A stretch of DNA of 64,000 bases, taken from positions 310,001 to 374,000 of the forward strand of contig CBDCMH010000001.1 in NCBI GenBank assembly GCA_965218935.1. Direction: 5' to 3'. The stretch is from JADFOI01 sp965218935. GTDB taxonomy: Bacteria; Acidobacteriota; UBA6911; RPQK01; JADFOI01. Below the pieces are notes generated by a model, which saw only the letters and a program-made list of their open reading frames with translations, had not been told where the DNA came from and did not search any database. Numbering within the stretch: position 1 is the stretch's first letter; each line of letters opens with the position of its first letter. This document shows, piece by piece, positions 34,529-45,143 of the stretch. The translations under genes were made by a program, and so were the position numbers.

Positions 34529-34802
34529 GTGTCTCGTTCCATAAATACGATGACGTTTGTGGCGAGCGCGACGGTGTCGAGTTCACGAAGCGACGACGAA
34601 GCGACGTCAGTGTACATCACGGAGGAGGAGCGACAAAGAAATCGATGCCGTCCCGCCGCCACCCTTCGGGCTGATGGAGATTGCGGACGATCTCTGTGTC
34701 TCTCGTCGTCGCCGATGTACGCGGACATCGCCTCCTCCTCGCTCCTTGACCTCCCCTCGCAAGCCCCATCAGCAAACGTCATCGATTTATGGAGCGAGAC
34801 AC
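34529..34802. repeat. Family B repeat, copy B2 (between pcrA-like helicase and AGCS genes)
   Basis: 274 bp. Left end GTGTCTCGTTCCATAAATAC, right end, read inward, GTGTCTCGCTCCATAAATCG: both arms carry the TCCATAAAT variant. Includes the conserved CACCCTTCGGGCTG block. It begins 2 nt after the helicase stop and ends 5 nt before the transporter start on the minus strand. Confidence 0.9.
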
Positions 34803-34803
34803 C

Positions 34804-37044
<2,241 letters not shown>

Positions 37045-37153
37045 GAGGTTGGTCCTTCACGATAACATGAAAGGACGACAGGGGAAAAGCGGGCTGTAAT
37101 CGGGAAATCAAGAAGGGATCTATAGGGTCACTTAGGGCTCCTGACAAGGAGCC

Positions 37154-37337
37154 TAACCCGGACTTCCCACACCCAATCTACTACGTCGGCGGGTCTAGCC
37201 GCGTCTGCGGCGTTGCACTCGGTCGGCCTCCTCAACGTACTACAGAGAGTACGTTTGCGGGGGCCTCCCGTCGCGCGCCTTGCAGCCACAGCCATCTCCG
37301 CCGCCTCGTTACGATCAGGTGTGAGAAATCCGGGCTA
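37154..37337. repeat. Family A palindromic repeat, copy A7 (divergent)
   Basis: 184 bp. Left end TAACCCGGACTTCCC, right end GAGAAATCCGGGCTA. The TATGCATA core of both ends is degraded, but CGTCGGCGGGTC on the left still matches GGCGGCGGAG (inverted) on the right. Contains the GTACTACAGAGAGTACG hairpin. Its right edge gives the TAG stop of the TPR gene. Confidence 0.7.
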
Positions 37338-38318
37338 ACGGGTTACACGATCAATAAGCTCTTCAAGACCTGCCAGGGAACCATTGTGGCTCGACTTGTA
37401 CAGTGTCTCCAAATACTGTCGGCAATGTTTGGCGTGGGGTGCCCCTCGTTGTATCGAGCCCTTGGCAAATGCCTCTATGGCCGAGTCCATCTGCTTCTGC
37501 TCCCACTGGCCCATCCCCGTGTAGTAGTACGCCTCGCCATTAAGGGCCGGATCCTTGGAGAGTTTCAGTACTTTCGCGTAGTTTGAAATTGCAGTGTTCC
37601 AGCTGTTGCGTTCGGCGGCCTCGCGGCCAACGATGGTGTAGGCAGTGGCTCTTTCCGTGTTGAGATACTCGTTCCATTCGGACTCGGGCGTTTGGGAGGG
37701 TCTTTCGGCAGCGTCAAGCCCTTCAGTGACCCGCTCTGCATATTCTGATGCTTTCGCCCACTCCTTACGACCCGCGTAAATCTTGGCAAGTGCACTCAGG
37801 ATCTGGTAGCAATCCTTGGGGGCAAGTTCAGCGCAGGCTTTATCCCCGTATTCCACTTGTTTTTCTTCATTCTTCAACTGTCCATAAGAGCTGGCCAGGA
37901 CGAAAGCAAGACCAGCGTTAGGTTTCTCGACGTAGACTTTCTCGCCGTATGCAGTCGCCTTGTCGAACTGCTGTAACTGGTAAGCTGCAATCGCTGTCAT
38001 ATACAGTGTGTTCAGTTCATCGGGTTGCGCAGCAAGAAGCTTCTCACCTGCATCGAAAACCTGCCGCGATTGGCCTTGGTTTTGATACTCCTGCATCAGC
38101 TGGAGATAGCTTCCAATCGCATACTCGACCAATGTTGATCTTGGATTGGTCTCGATGAACTCGACAATAGCGTCTTCCCTCTTATCCGGATCGGTATTGA
38201 TGGCAGTCTCATAGGCTGCATACTCTTGAGTGGTGTACTGGGCCACTACAATCGTGTGGGCAACAGCCAGGACCAAAAGCGATGCGAAAGCATTTTTCCA
38301 AAGTGATCGTGCACTCAT
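37335..38318 (-). CDS. Exported TPR/Sel1-like repeat protein
   Basis: 327 residues from ATG 38318 (or one more from GTG 38321, which has AGGAGG 9 nt upstream). Signal peptide SLWKNAFASLLVLAVAHTIVVAQ. The mature part is a helical-repeat protein with TPR-like units (for example ATAYGEKVYVEKPNAGLAF). A large part is rich in Y, A and Q. Its function is unknown. A 26-residue upstream extension is open but contains the ribosome-binding site, so I rejected it. The TAG stop lies in repeat A7. It is divergent from the ParB-like gene; a 232-bp gap holds both promoters. Confidence 0.8.
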   Translation of the reverse strand: MSARSLWKNAFASLLVLAVAHTIVVAQYTTQEYAAYETAINTDPDKREDAIVEFIETNPRSTLVEYAIGSYLQLMQEYQNQGQSRQVFDAGEKLLAAQPDELNTLYMTAIAAYQLQQFDKATAYGEKVYVEKPNAGLAFVLASSYGQLKNEEKQVEYGDKACAELAPKDCYQILSALAKIYAGRKEWAKASEYAERVTEGLDAAERPSQTPESEWNEYLNTERATAYTIVGREAAERNSWNTAISNYAKVLKLSKDPALNGEAYYYTGMGQWEQKQMDSAIEAFAKGSIQRGAPHAKHCRQYLETLYKSSHNGSLAGLEELIDRVTR

Positions 38319-38550
38319 CACAGTACTTGACCTCCTTTTAAAAGGTTGTTTTGGAATCCCGCCTCCTTTTTCTGGTGCGCTAGGCGCCAAATACAAGGAG
38401 AGTTGGGGGAAGTTACCATAGTTTCTTTAAACGATCAATCACCATAGGTAAATAAATGTGAGAAATTTCACGCCTTAAGCAGAAATAGTGTTAGTAATAG
38501 GTCAGATGACTTTTCAGAACTAAGGTTGCTGAAAGCGAGACTCTTTTTCT

Positions 38551-39555
38551 ATGGCCCAGAAATTTCACCACAATCTTAAAACGATTCGATCCGACCAGAT
38601 TGATGCTCAAGACCGACTCTTTGCCATTTCTCTTCCTTGGTTGCCCCTTGACCCACTCATCCGATCGGTCCGCGAAACCGGAATTCTCTCCCCTCTTCAC
38701 GTCCAACCAGTAGGGCCGAGGCAGTTCAGAATCATCATCGGGTTTCGCAGATATGAAGTAGCCAGAGAGTTGGGATTTCAAGAGATTCCGTGCATCGTCC
38801 GAGGCAAGGAGAGTAAGCTCTCGCTGTTCGTTCAGGCTTTGGCGGACAATCTTGTCACCCGTCCTTTGCATCTCCTTGAGAAGGCTCATCTCCTTTTGAA
38901 ATTGCGGGATGAGTTCGGACTCAGTGATCAGGTTTTGATGGATGACTTTATGTCCCTATTGGACATTCGCGTAGATCGGTTTCATCTCCAGCAATATTTA
39001 GATCTGGCTCGGCTGCCCGAACTTCTGCAACGAAGGGTTCTTGATCCTCTGGAACCTGAAATTGCCCTGAAGTTGTCGGGCTGGAAGAGTGAAGAGCAAG
39101 AATTTTTCAAAACCCTAGCCTCCAAGTTTCGCCTCGGTAGGAACAAGCAGAAGCAACTGTTTGCTGTGTTGGATGAGCTGCGGGATTCAACAGCCGTGGC
39201 TCCTTCCGGGCCTCCGACCAAGAGCCTTGCACAGATTCTCTGGAAAGAATGCGGGGCAGCCGAAATCGAGGAGGACGAACGTTTGTCTCTTTCAGATCGT
39301 TTTGCCAAGGCGTTTGAGGTGCTCTATCGACAGCGGTTCCCACGCCTTTCCGCCTATGAAGAAAAGTATGAAAGACTCAAATCTGCACTGAAACTCCCCC
39401 CTGGAATCCGATTTCATGCTCCCCGTCATTTTGAGGGTGAGAAGATTGAGGTCTCCTTTGCCTTTCAAACTAGTGACGAACTGTTTGAAACCGCCAAAAA
39501 ATTAGAGGGAATAGCCCGAAGCGATGAGGTCAAACAGATCTTGGAACTGTTGTAG
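38551..39555 (+). CDS. ParB/Srx-like N-terminal-domain protein
   Basis: 334 residues. N-terminal ParB-like nuclease/CTP-binding fold (~10-105) with PLDPLIRSVRETGILSPLHV and the motif GFRRYEVARELG (64-75), followed by a helical middle (~110-200) and a C-terminal part with no recognised domain. It lacks the ParB DNA-binding and dimerisation layout of chromosome-partition proteins, so it is not parB proper. It lies upstream of a spore-photoproduct-lyase-like gene, in the same direction, and a functional link in DNA repair is plausible but inferred. Confidence 0.75.
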   Translation: MAQKFHHNLKTIRSDQIDAQDRLFAISLPWLPLDPLIRSVRETGILSPLHVQPVGPRQFRIIIGFRRYEVARELGFQEIPCIVRGKESKLSLFVQALADNLVTRPLHLLEKAHLLLKLRDEFGLSDQVLMDDFMSLLDIRVDRFHLQQYLDLARLPELLQRRVLDPLEPEIALKLSGWKSEEQEFFKTLASKFRLGRNKQKQLFAVLDELRDSTAVAPSGPPTKSLAQILWKECGAAEIEEDERLSLSDRFAKAFEVLYRQRFPRLSAYEEKYERLKSALKLPPGIRFHAPRHFEGEKIEVSFAFQTSDELFETAKKLEGIARSDEVKQILELL

Positions 39556-39559
39556 TATG

Positions 39560-40033
39560 TCAGCCGGGATTATGCATAAATTGTCTACTGCAGTGCCGCA
39601 ATCATCCGTGCTGACTGCGTTGTGCTTCCTTGGGCTTCCTAGTGCCTCGTTTCATAGATACGGTGGCGTTCGTGGCGAGCGCGACGGCGTCGAGTTCGCG
39701 AAACGACGACGACGCGATGTCTGTGAGCATCGCGGAGGAGGAGGGACAAAGAAATCGATGCCGTCCCGCCGCCACCCTTCGGGCGGATGGGGGTTGCGGA
39801 CGATCTCTGTGTCGCTCGTCGTCACCGATGTCCCTGCATCGCCTTCTCCTTGCTCCTTGATCTCTCCTCGCAAGCCCCATCAGCGAACATCACCATATCT
39901 ATCAAGCGAGGCACTGAACGTACTGCAAGAGTACGCCTGCGGTGCCCGACCCGCAAGCGGGTGCCCTCGCACGCCTTGTCATCGCGGCGCTTACGGCACT
40001 TCGTCACGAAAACCCATGCATACTCCCGGCCTA
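39560..40033. repeat. Family A copy A8, interrupted by a family B copy
   Basis: Left part 39560-39641 (CAGCCGGGATTATGCATAAATTG...) and right part 39915-40033 (...ACCCATGCATACTCCCGGCC) together make about 200 bp of A sequence. A complete B element lies between them. The whole 480-bp gap between the ParB-like and radical SAM genes consists of this composite; the right end is 2 nt before the ATG of the downstream gene. Confidence 0.88.
39642..39914. repeat. Family B repeat, copy B3, nested in A8
   Basis: 273 bp. Left end GTGCCTCGTTTCATAGATAC, right end, read inward, GTGCCTCGCTTGATAGATAT: both arms share CATAGATA or GATAGATA, a variant not found in other copies. Inserted at TA in A8 (CTTCCTA before, TG after). 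Confidence 0.88.
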
Positions 40034-40035
40034 CC

Positions 40036-41145
40036 ATGATGAAGCCGTATCGGCCGGAAAAGATTTTTGTGGAACGGGCTGTCGAGGATCTGCCCATCAC
40101 CCGCAACGTACTGGAGCGATTACCCGAGGTCCCCATGGAGCGAATTGACTCACGGGAGTCTCTACTCCAGGAGTTCCAACGGTGGAATCCAACTCTTCCC
40201 AGAACCAAGAAGTCGTTGATTCTGGCGCAGCATAAAGGTCATTTCTTTAAGCCTTGTCCAGGCAGGCGAGCCAAAGAAGGTATAAAAAGCGTTTGCTGTA
40301 ACTACTTTGTGATCAACTACGCCAGTAACTGTCATATGGAGTGCAGCTACTGTTATCTGCAGTCGCATTTGAACTTTCCCTACATGATCGTCTATACGAA
40401 CTGTGGAGATCTGCTCTCGGAATTACAGGCGGCTTTCTCCGAGAACCCTCATCACTCCTTTCGTATTGGCACGGGAGAGCTGGCCGATAGCCTGGCCCTG
40501 GATCGTCTCACCTCCTACAGCGTTCCCCTGGTCGAATTCTTTGCCCGCCAGAAAAATGCAGTTCTGGAATTCAAGACGAAATCCAAGTGTGTCGAAAATC
40601 TCTTGGATCTGGAACATGGGGGCAGGACGGTGGTTTCCTGGTCCATCAATCCCCGCTTTATTCAGGAACGGGAAGAACACAAAACCGCCACCGTCCCTGA
40701 GCGGCTTGAGGCAGCACAACACTGTGTTCAGGTCGGATATCCGGTGGCTTTTCACCTGGACCCCTTGATTTTCTACGAGAGGTGGGAAGCGGACTATAAA
40801 GACCTGATCGAAGAAATCTTTGAAAAGATCCCTGCCTCTTCGATTTCGTGGATCTCTATGGGTTCCCTCCGCTTGACGGGACCGTTGAAGGAGATGATGC
40901 GCAAGCGTTTTCCTGGTAGTTTCTTGCCCTTGGGTGAGCTGGTGCCCAGCGAAGATGGCAAAATGCGCTACTTCAAGCCCATGCGGGTGCTGATGTATCG
41001 CAAAGTTCTCAGTTGGATTCGTGACAAGAGTGCGACCGTTCCGGTGTATGCTTGCATGGAGGGGCCGAACGTTTGGAAGAAAGTCTTCCAAAGTGCTCCT
41101 AGAGAAGAAGATTTGGGCCAGGAGATTCTTCAATTGCTGGTGTGA
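40036..41145 (+). CDS. Spore-photoproduct-lyase-like radical SAM protein
   Basis: 369 residues. N-terminal region (~1-85) followed by a radical SAM core with the cluster motif Cys99-X3-Cys103-X2-Cys106 (SNCHMECSYCYLQ) and YTNC at ~121-124. The order of blocks matches SplB-type photoproduct lyases (PGxx...CCNYFVIN...). B. subtilis SplB has an H-donor Cys in a motif resembling ACTSD; here IGTGELADS has no Cys, so activity may differ. I chose ATG 40036 (MMKPYRPEK), directly behind repeat A8. It pairs with the ParB-like gene upstream, a known neighbourhood of such enzymes, and may repair thymine dimers. Confidence 0.82.
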   Translation: MMKPYRPEKIFVERAVEDLPITRNVLERLPEVPMERIDSRESLLQEFQRWNPTLPRTKKSLILAQHKGHFFKPCPGRRAKEGIKSVCCNYFVINYASNCHMECSYCYLQSHLNFPYMIVYTNCGDLLSELQAAFSENPHHSFRIGTGELADSLALDRLTSYSVPLVEFFARQKNAVLEFKTKSKCVENLLDLEHGGRTVVSWSINPRFIQEREEHKTATVPERLEAAQHCVQVGYPVAFHLDPLIFYERWEADYKDLIEEIFEKIPASSISWISMGSLRLTGPLKEMMRKRFPGSFLPLGELVPSEDGKMRYFKPMRVLMYRKVLSWIRDKSATVPVYACMEGPNVWKKVFQSAPREEDLGQEILQLLV

Positions 41146-41205
41146 GCTCGTGCTTTAGTCGTCTCCCGATGCCATCTGGGTTCGCGACAGCGCGACAGCA
41201 CTAAC

Positions 41206-41706
41206 TCACGGGTCAGAGACGAAACGAAAGCCATGGATGGCCATTTCAGCATTCTGAGCCATCCAATTCGGGGGAATCTCTTCAACGTAGAGCGTGAATC
41301 CTCGCTTCTCGAAGGTTTCCATGGGTGGGGTATAGGTGCCGGGTCGAAGGGGAGTGCGAATGACGCTCGAGATGCGAGTATCGTAATTGAAGAAACTCAG
41401 TTCTACCTCAACAACGTCCACGGTCCTCTCCCCGTTGTTCTCGATGATCGCTGAAAAAATCACGAAGCGGTTACCCGCAAAATTCTTGCCCATCTTGACC
41501 TGAGGATTTTTCAGCGCCATATATTTTCCGTACCATTCGTAGTCGGGATCCCCGGCGAGAAGAATCCCGGTGAGGGGGGGCTCCTGGGCTGTTCCCTGTT
41601 GCAAGAAGAACAGCAACAAGCTGGTCGCGCACACAAACAGGACGCCAGCGATGACGATGATTTGCCAGAAGTGTGGGGATCGAGGTTTTTCTTCAGATTC
41701 GAACAC
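41206..41706 (-). CDS. Single-TM-anchored protein of unknown function
   Basis: 166 residues. A short acidic cytoplasmic N-terminus, one TM helix (IIVIAGVLFVCATSLLLFFL, ~16-35), then a periplasmic domain of about 130 residues with beta-sandwich-like spacing (VIFSAIIENNGERTVDVVEVELSFF in two blocks, ~82-105). This resembles the DUF2393-like FxxxxENxG pattern, but I cannot assign it firmly. It is 31 bp downstream of pal on the same strand and may be in the same transcript. Convergent with the radical SAM gene. Confidence 0.65.
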   Translation of the reverse strand: MFESEEKPRSPHFWQIIVIAGVLFVCATSLLLFFLQQGTAQEPPLTGILLAGDPDYEWYGKYMALKNPQVKMGKNFAGNRFVIFSAIIENNGERTVDVVEVELSFFNYDTRISSVIRTPLRPGTYTPPMETFEKRGFTLYVEEIPPNWMAQNAEMAIHGFRFVSDP

Positions 41707-41737
41707 AGCTGGGATTAAAGCCTTCTTTTTCCGTTTC

Positions 41738-42529
41738 TCATTGGGTTAGTACGAAATGAGCTCTTCGGTTGAGTCTCCAGCCTTCTTCTGTCTGGCGCTG
41801 ATCAAAAGGGCGTTCCTCTCCCAGGGATAGGGCCCTCACACGTGAACGGTCCACCCCCTGTTCAGCCAGATAGGCCAGGACTGCTTGCGCCCTCCTATCT
41901 CCAAGTGCCAGGTTGTACTCCTCTGTGCCGCGTTGGTCGCAATGACCCTCGATGAGAAAGGGAATGCCTAGATTCTCAGGTCGCGTTAACCAGCGAGCGT
42001 TTCCATCTAATGTCAGACTTGCTTCTTCGCTTAGCTGGGCGCTGTCGTATGGGAAAAAGACCGGCTTCACAGAGTATTCGAACTGCTCCTTCAAGGGTCG
42101 GTCGGCCAAGTCGTCTACTGATAGGCGCTCTGTGTCATCCTTGAACACCTCAACGATGATTGTTTTTGCCACTCGTCCGCCCAAACCTTCCGCAATCACG
42201 TCATAGCTGGTGGTTTCATCTGGAAAGAGCTTTATTCTTCCCAAGATATCCACCAACCCAATGTTGTTGTTGATGATGACTCGGTCTGAATTCCTGGCCT
42301 CCCAGCTCAGCATTGCCGATTCCCCCGCCTGGATCAGGGAGGGAACAATCAGCACATCCAGCTCAGGAGCGGGACCCGATGTTGCCGAAGGCTGGGCGGT
42401 CGGTGCGGAAGTTCGTGCTGTCGGAGCCTCTGACCGGGGGGCAGGTGGCGGTCTTCGGCCGCAGCCTAGGCTTGTCAAGAGAGCCAATAGGCACAGGCCG
42501 GACAGCAGTTGCTGAGTGCGGTGTCTCAT
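41738..42529 (-). CDS. pal: Pal-like OmpA-family lipoprotein with an extra Ig-like domain
   Basis: 263 residues. Lipobox LLTSLGC with Cys23 as lipidation site, a proline/threonine/alanine-rich linker (~25-55), an Ig-like domain (~57-130, with SWEARNSDRVIINNNIG and PDETTSYDVIAEG), and a C-terminal OmpA domain (~155-263) with the peptidoglycan-binding block IEGHCDQRGTEEYNLALGDRRA. Pal anchors the outer membrane to peptidoglycan. The Ig-like domain is not part of classical Pal (about 170 residues), so this protein is longer. The tol genes are not in the window. Confidence 0.88.
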   Translation of the reverse strand: MRHRTQQLLSGLCLLALLTSLGCGRRPPPAPRSEAPTARTSAPTAQPSATSGPAPELDVLIVPSLIQAGESAMLSWEARNSDRVIINNNIGLVDILGRIKLFPDETTSYDVIAEGLGGRVAKTIIVEVFKDDTERLSVDDLADRPLKEQFEYSVKPVFFPYDSAQLSEEASLTLDGNARWLTRPENLGIPFLIEGHCDQRGTEEYNLALGDRRAQAVLAYLAEQGVDRSRVRALSLGEERPFDQRQTEEGWRLNRRAHFVLTQ

Positions 42530-42570
42530 CCTAATTCTTGCTTAACCCGCTTATGACGATGGGGACTAGG

Positions 42571-43866
42571 TTAAGATTGGTGGACGGGTCTTTCGTCATG
42601 GGCTGGTCCAACAATCACAGTCGTGTAGTTTACCGTATCCAAATATCGCCGGGCAACTCGCCTGATGTCTTCACGGTCAATGCCTCGGATGAGCTGTGCG
42701 TACTGCTCCGGATAATTTTCTCCCAACTTGAAAAGTTCGGTTGCCAATAAGAATTGTGCAATGTTCTGGTCGGACTGGAATTCAAAAACGAAGCTCCCGG
42801 TAAGAAAATCCTGGGCTGCCGCCAGTTCCTTCGGGGTAACGCCATGATTAACCAAATCCTCTATTTCAGACAATAGGCCGTCGAGGGCTTGTTGCCGGTT
42901 TTCAGGTGAAGTGCTGATGAAGGCAACAAAAGGTCCCGGATAGATTCCGCTTGAGTGAGTCATGCTGCTGTAAGTGCTGTAGGCGAGGCCCTGCTCATCA
43001 CGAAGTTTCCTGGGAATCCGACTTGTAAAACCGGGGCCACACCCCAGAATGATATCCATGACCTGAAGAGCGTAATAGTCGGGATTATCCCGGGTGACAC
43101 CCAAATGACCTAGGAGAATCGTGATCTGTTCCTTTTCCATGAAATATTCATCCACGATGGGAGCATTTTGTCGCTCGAAAGGTGCGATCTCTGCACGACT
43201 GTAGTGGAGGTTTTTCCAATCTGAGAAGCGATCCTCACTCCGGGAGATCACATCACTGGAATCAACAGCACCCACAATCACCAGAATCGTGCTTTGTGGA
43301 GAATATTGCTGAAGGTGAAATCTCCTGAGATCATGGACCTGGAGGTCGCTGACGCTCTTCTGAACGCCCAGAACGGGATACTGCAGGGGACTTCCCTGGT
43401 AGATCCAGCGGCGGAGACGGTCAGCAGCCACGGTTTGAGGTTCGTCCCCCATCGCTTGGAGTTGGCTCAGTACGTTTTTCTTTTCCAACTGGAAACGATC
43501 TTCCGGGAAGGTGGGGCCAGTCAGTATTTCCTGCAAGAGATCGAGTCCAAGGCCCAGATCTTGGGAGGGGGTCACCAGAGAAATTCCGCTCAACTCCCGT
43601 TCACTGAAGGTGGTCAGGTTCCCACCCGTGTTCTCAACGATTTCATAGATTTCATGGACTCCGTAATTCCGCGTTCCTTCGGTAACCAGGCGTGAAGTGA
43701 GTGCGGCTATGCCAGGTCGATCCAGGGGATTCTGGTCCGAGCCGGCCAGGACAAATGCGTTCATTGAAATCAAGGGGAGTCGGTGATTCTCGGCAACCAG
43801 GAGAATAAGGCCGTTGTACAAAGGATGCCGTCTAAAGTGAATCCTCTTCCTCTTCAATGGCTCCAT
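42571..43866 (-). CDS. M16 peptidase-like protein lacking the zinc motif
   Basis: 431 residues, full M16 length. The N-terminal half carries GIAALTSRLVTEGT where active members have HxxEH, so the zinc ligands are absent. The C-terminal half has the usual second-domain pattern (LRDEQGLAYSTYSSMTHS). It probably pairs with the following (upstream on this strand) zinc-containing M16 protein, as in heterodimeric PqqL/processing-peptidase-like enzymes. It overlaps the 3' end of that gene by 35 bp. The exact start is uncertain. Confidence 0.88.
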   Translation of the reverse strand: MEPLKRKRIHFRRHPLYNGLILLVAENHRLPLISMNAFVLAGSDQNPLDRPGIAALTSRLVTEGTRNYGVHEIYEIVENTGGNLTTFSERELSGISLVTPSQDLGLGLDLLQEILTGPTFPEDRFQLEKKNVLSQLQAMGDEPQTVAADRLRRWIYQGSPLQYPVLGVQKSVSDLQVHDLRRFHLQQYSPQSTILVIVGAVDSSDVISRSEDRFSDWKNLHYSRAEIAPFERQNAPIVDEYFMEKEQITILLGHLGVTRDNPDYYALQVMDIILGCGPGFTSRIPRKLRDEQGLAYSTYSSMTHSSGIYPGPFVAFISTSPENRQQALDGLLSEIEDLVNHGVTPKELAAAQDFLTGSFVFEFQSDQNIAQFLLATELFKLGENYPEQYAQLIRGIDREDIRRVARRYLDTVNYTTVIVGPAHDERPVHQS

Positions 43867-45103
43867 TCAACAGAATTCCTACAGTGGTTTGTTCAGGACT
43901 CCAGTACTGGGCAGCCACCCGGGTGACGTCCTCGGCAGTGAGACGGTTGATCTGCTGGACGTAGTCATACCAGTATTGGTAACGGTCCAGGGTTTCCAGC
44001 AGTCCAAGTTCGATCGCCTGATCCAGGGTTGTTTCAAAACCAGCAAAGAACTGGGTCAGGCACTGGTTTTTGGCTCGGCTCAGTTCGGTTTCTGAAAGGG
44101 GTTCCCGGGTAAGAGTGGAAATTTCCTCAAAGAGCATGGCTTCGATTTTTCCCAGATTTCCCTCCGGATGGGGTTCTACACGAATGGAAAACAGGTAGGG
44201 ATCAAAGGTTTCGGAGAATTCCGTGTTGACGACCGAAGCCACCCGTTCCTTTTCAATCAATCGGCCATAGAGGCGCGAGAGTCTTCCTTGCGACAATACC
44301 CTCTCAAGAATATGAAAGGCGTAATGCTCCTCCTGACGGACCGAAGGTGCGCCGAAGGCGACCAGCATTCGCGAGATTTCCGTGGGTCTCTTCAGTTCCA
44401 CCCGGGTTTGCTTGGCTCGCTGGGGTTCCGAAACCGTTCTAGTTTCCGGGATCTGCCCTCGGGGCAAAGAAGCGAAAAGCTGCTCCACTCGTTGAAGCAC
44501 TTCTTCTGTGTGAAAATCTCCCACCACAACCAGAGTGGCATTGTTGGGGCGGTAAAAGTGACAATAATGCTCGACCATCTGTTCCTGAGTGATTGAGATG
44601 AGATCCTCATAACGTCCGATCACCGGAAACCGGTAAGGGTGATTCTGAAAAGAACGGGTTCCCACTGCTTCAGACAGAGCTCCCCAGGGACTGTCCCGTT
44701 CCATCTTGAGTTCCTCAATAATAACTTGTCTTTCCAGTTCAAATTCCTTGAGGTCAAAGCGGTTATTGAGCATCCGATCTGCTTCAATTTCCAGGGCGGA
44801 CCACCATCTATCAGAAGCAAAAGTAAAGTAGTAGGCGGTATAGTCACTTGAGGTAAAGGCATTGTTACTGCCTCCTCTGGAGGCTGTAACGGAGTCAATT
44901 GTCCCTCTTTCATATCGCTGGGTTCCCTTGAACATCATGTGTTCCAGAAAGTGAGAAATGCCGGTAATGCCAGGTTTTTCGAATCGGGAACCCACTCGAT
45001 ACCAAATCATGGTGGAGACAATGGGCGCAGTATGATCTTCTCGTGTGAGAATGGTCAGACCATTTTTCAGCTGGTGATGTTGGATTCCCTGGATAAAAGC
45101 CAT
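43832..45103 (-). CDS. M16 zinc peptidase (active-site HFLEH present)
   Basis: 423 residues from ATG 45103 (MAFIQGIQHH). Inverted zinc motif HFLEH at 51-55, downstream Glu in ALEIEAD, and the second M16 domain in the C-terminal half. I rejected a 31-residue upstream extension because it has no ribosome-binding site and overlaps the divergent gene's leader. It degrades peptides; the substrate is unknown. It is divergent by 40 bp from a third M16 gene and overlaps its inactive partner at the 3' end. Confidence 0.92.
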   Translation of the reverse strand: MAFIQGIQHHQLKNGLTILTREDHTAPIVSTMIWYRVGSRFEKPGITGISHFLEHMMFKGTQRYERGTIDSVTASRGGSNNAFTSSDYTAYYFTFASDRWWSALEIEADRMLNNRFDLKEFELERQVIIEELKMERDSPWGALSEAVGTRSFQNHPYRFPVIGRYEDLISITQEQMVEHYCHFYRPNNATLVVVGDFHTEEVLQRVEQLFASLPRGQIPETRTVSEPQRAKQTRVELKRPTEISRMLVAFGAPSVRQEEHYAFHILERVLSQGRLSRLYGRLIEKERVASVVNTEFSETFDPYLFSIRVEPHPEGNLGKIEAMLFEEISTLTREPLSETELSRAKNQCLTQFFAGFETTLDQAIELGLLETLDRYQYWYDYVQQINRLTAEDVTRVAAQYWSPEQTTVGILLNGAIEEEEDSL

Positions 45104-45143
45104 GTTTGCCGGCTCACTTTCGTTTGGATTAGAATAGCCTGAA

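Noticed and set aside
34529..34802. Open frames through the B elements as small genes
   Set aside because: Frames are open on both strands because of the GC-rich palindrome, without ribosome-binding sites and not shared by all copies.
38551..39555. Chromosome-partition ParB and a nearby origin
   Set aside because: There is no parA, no parS-like cluster and no DNA-binding domain as in partition ParB.
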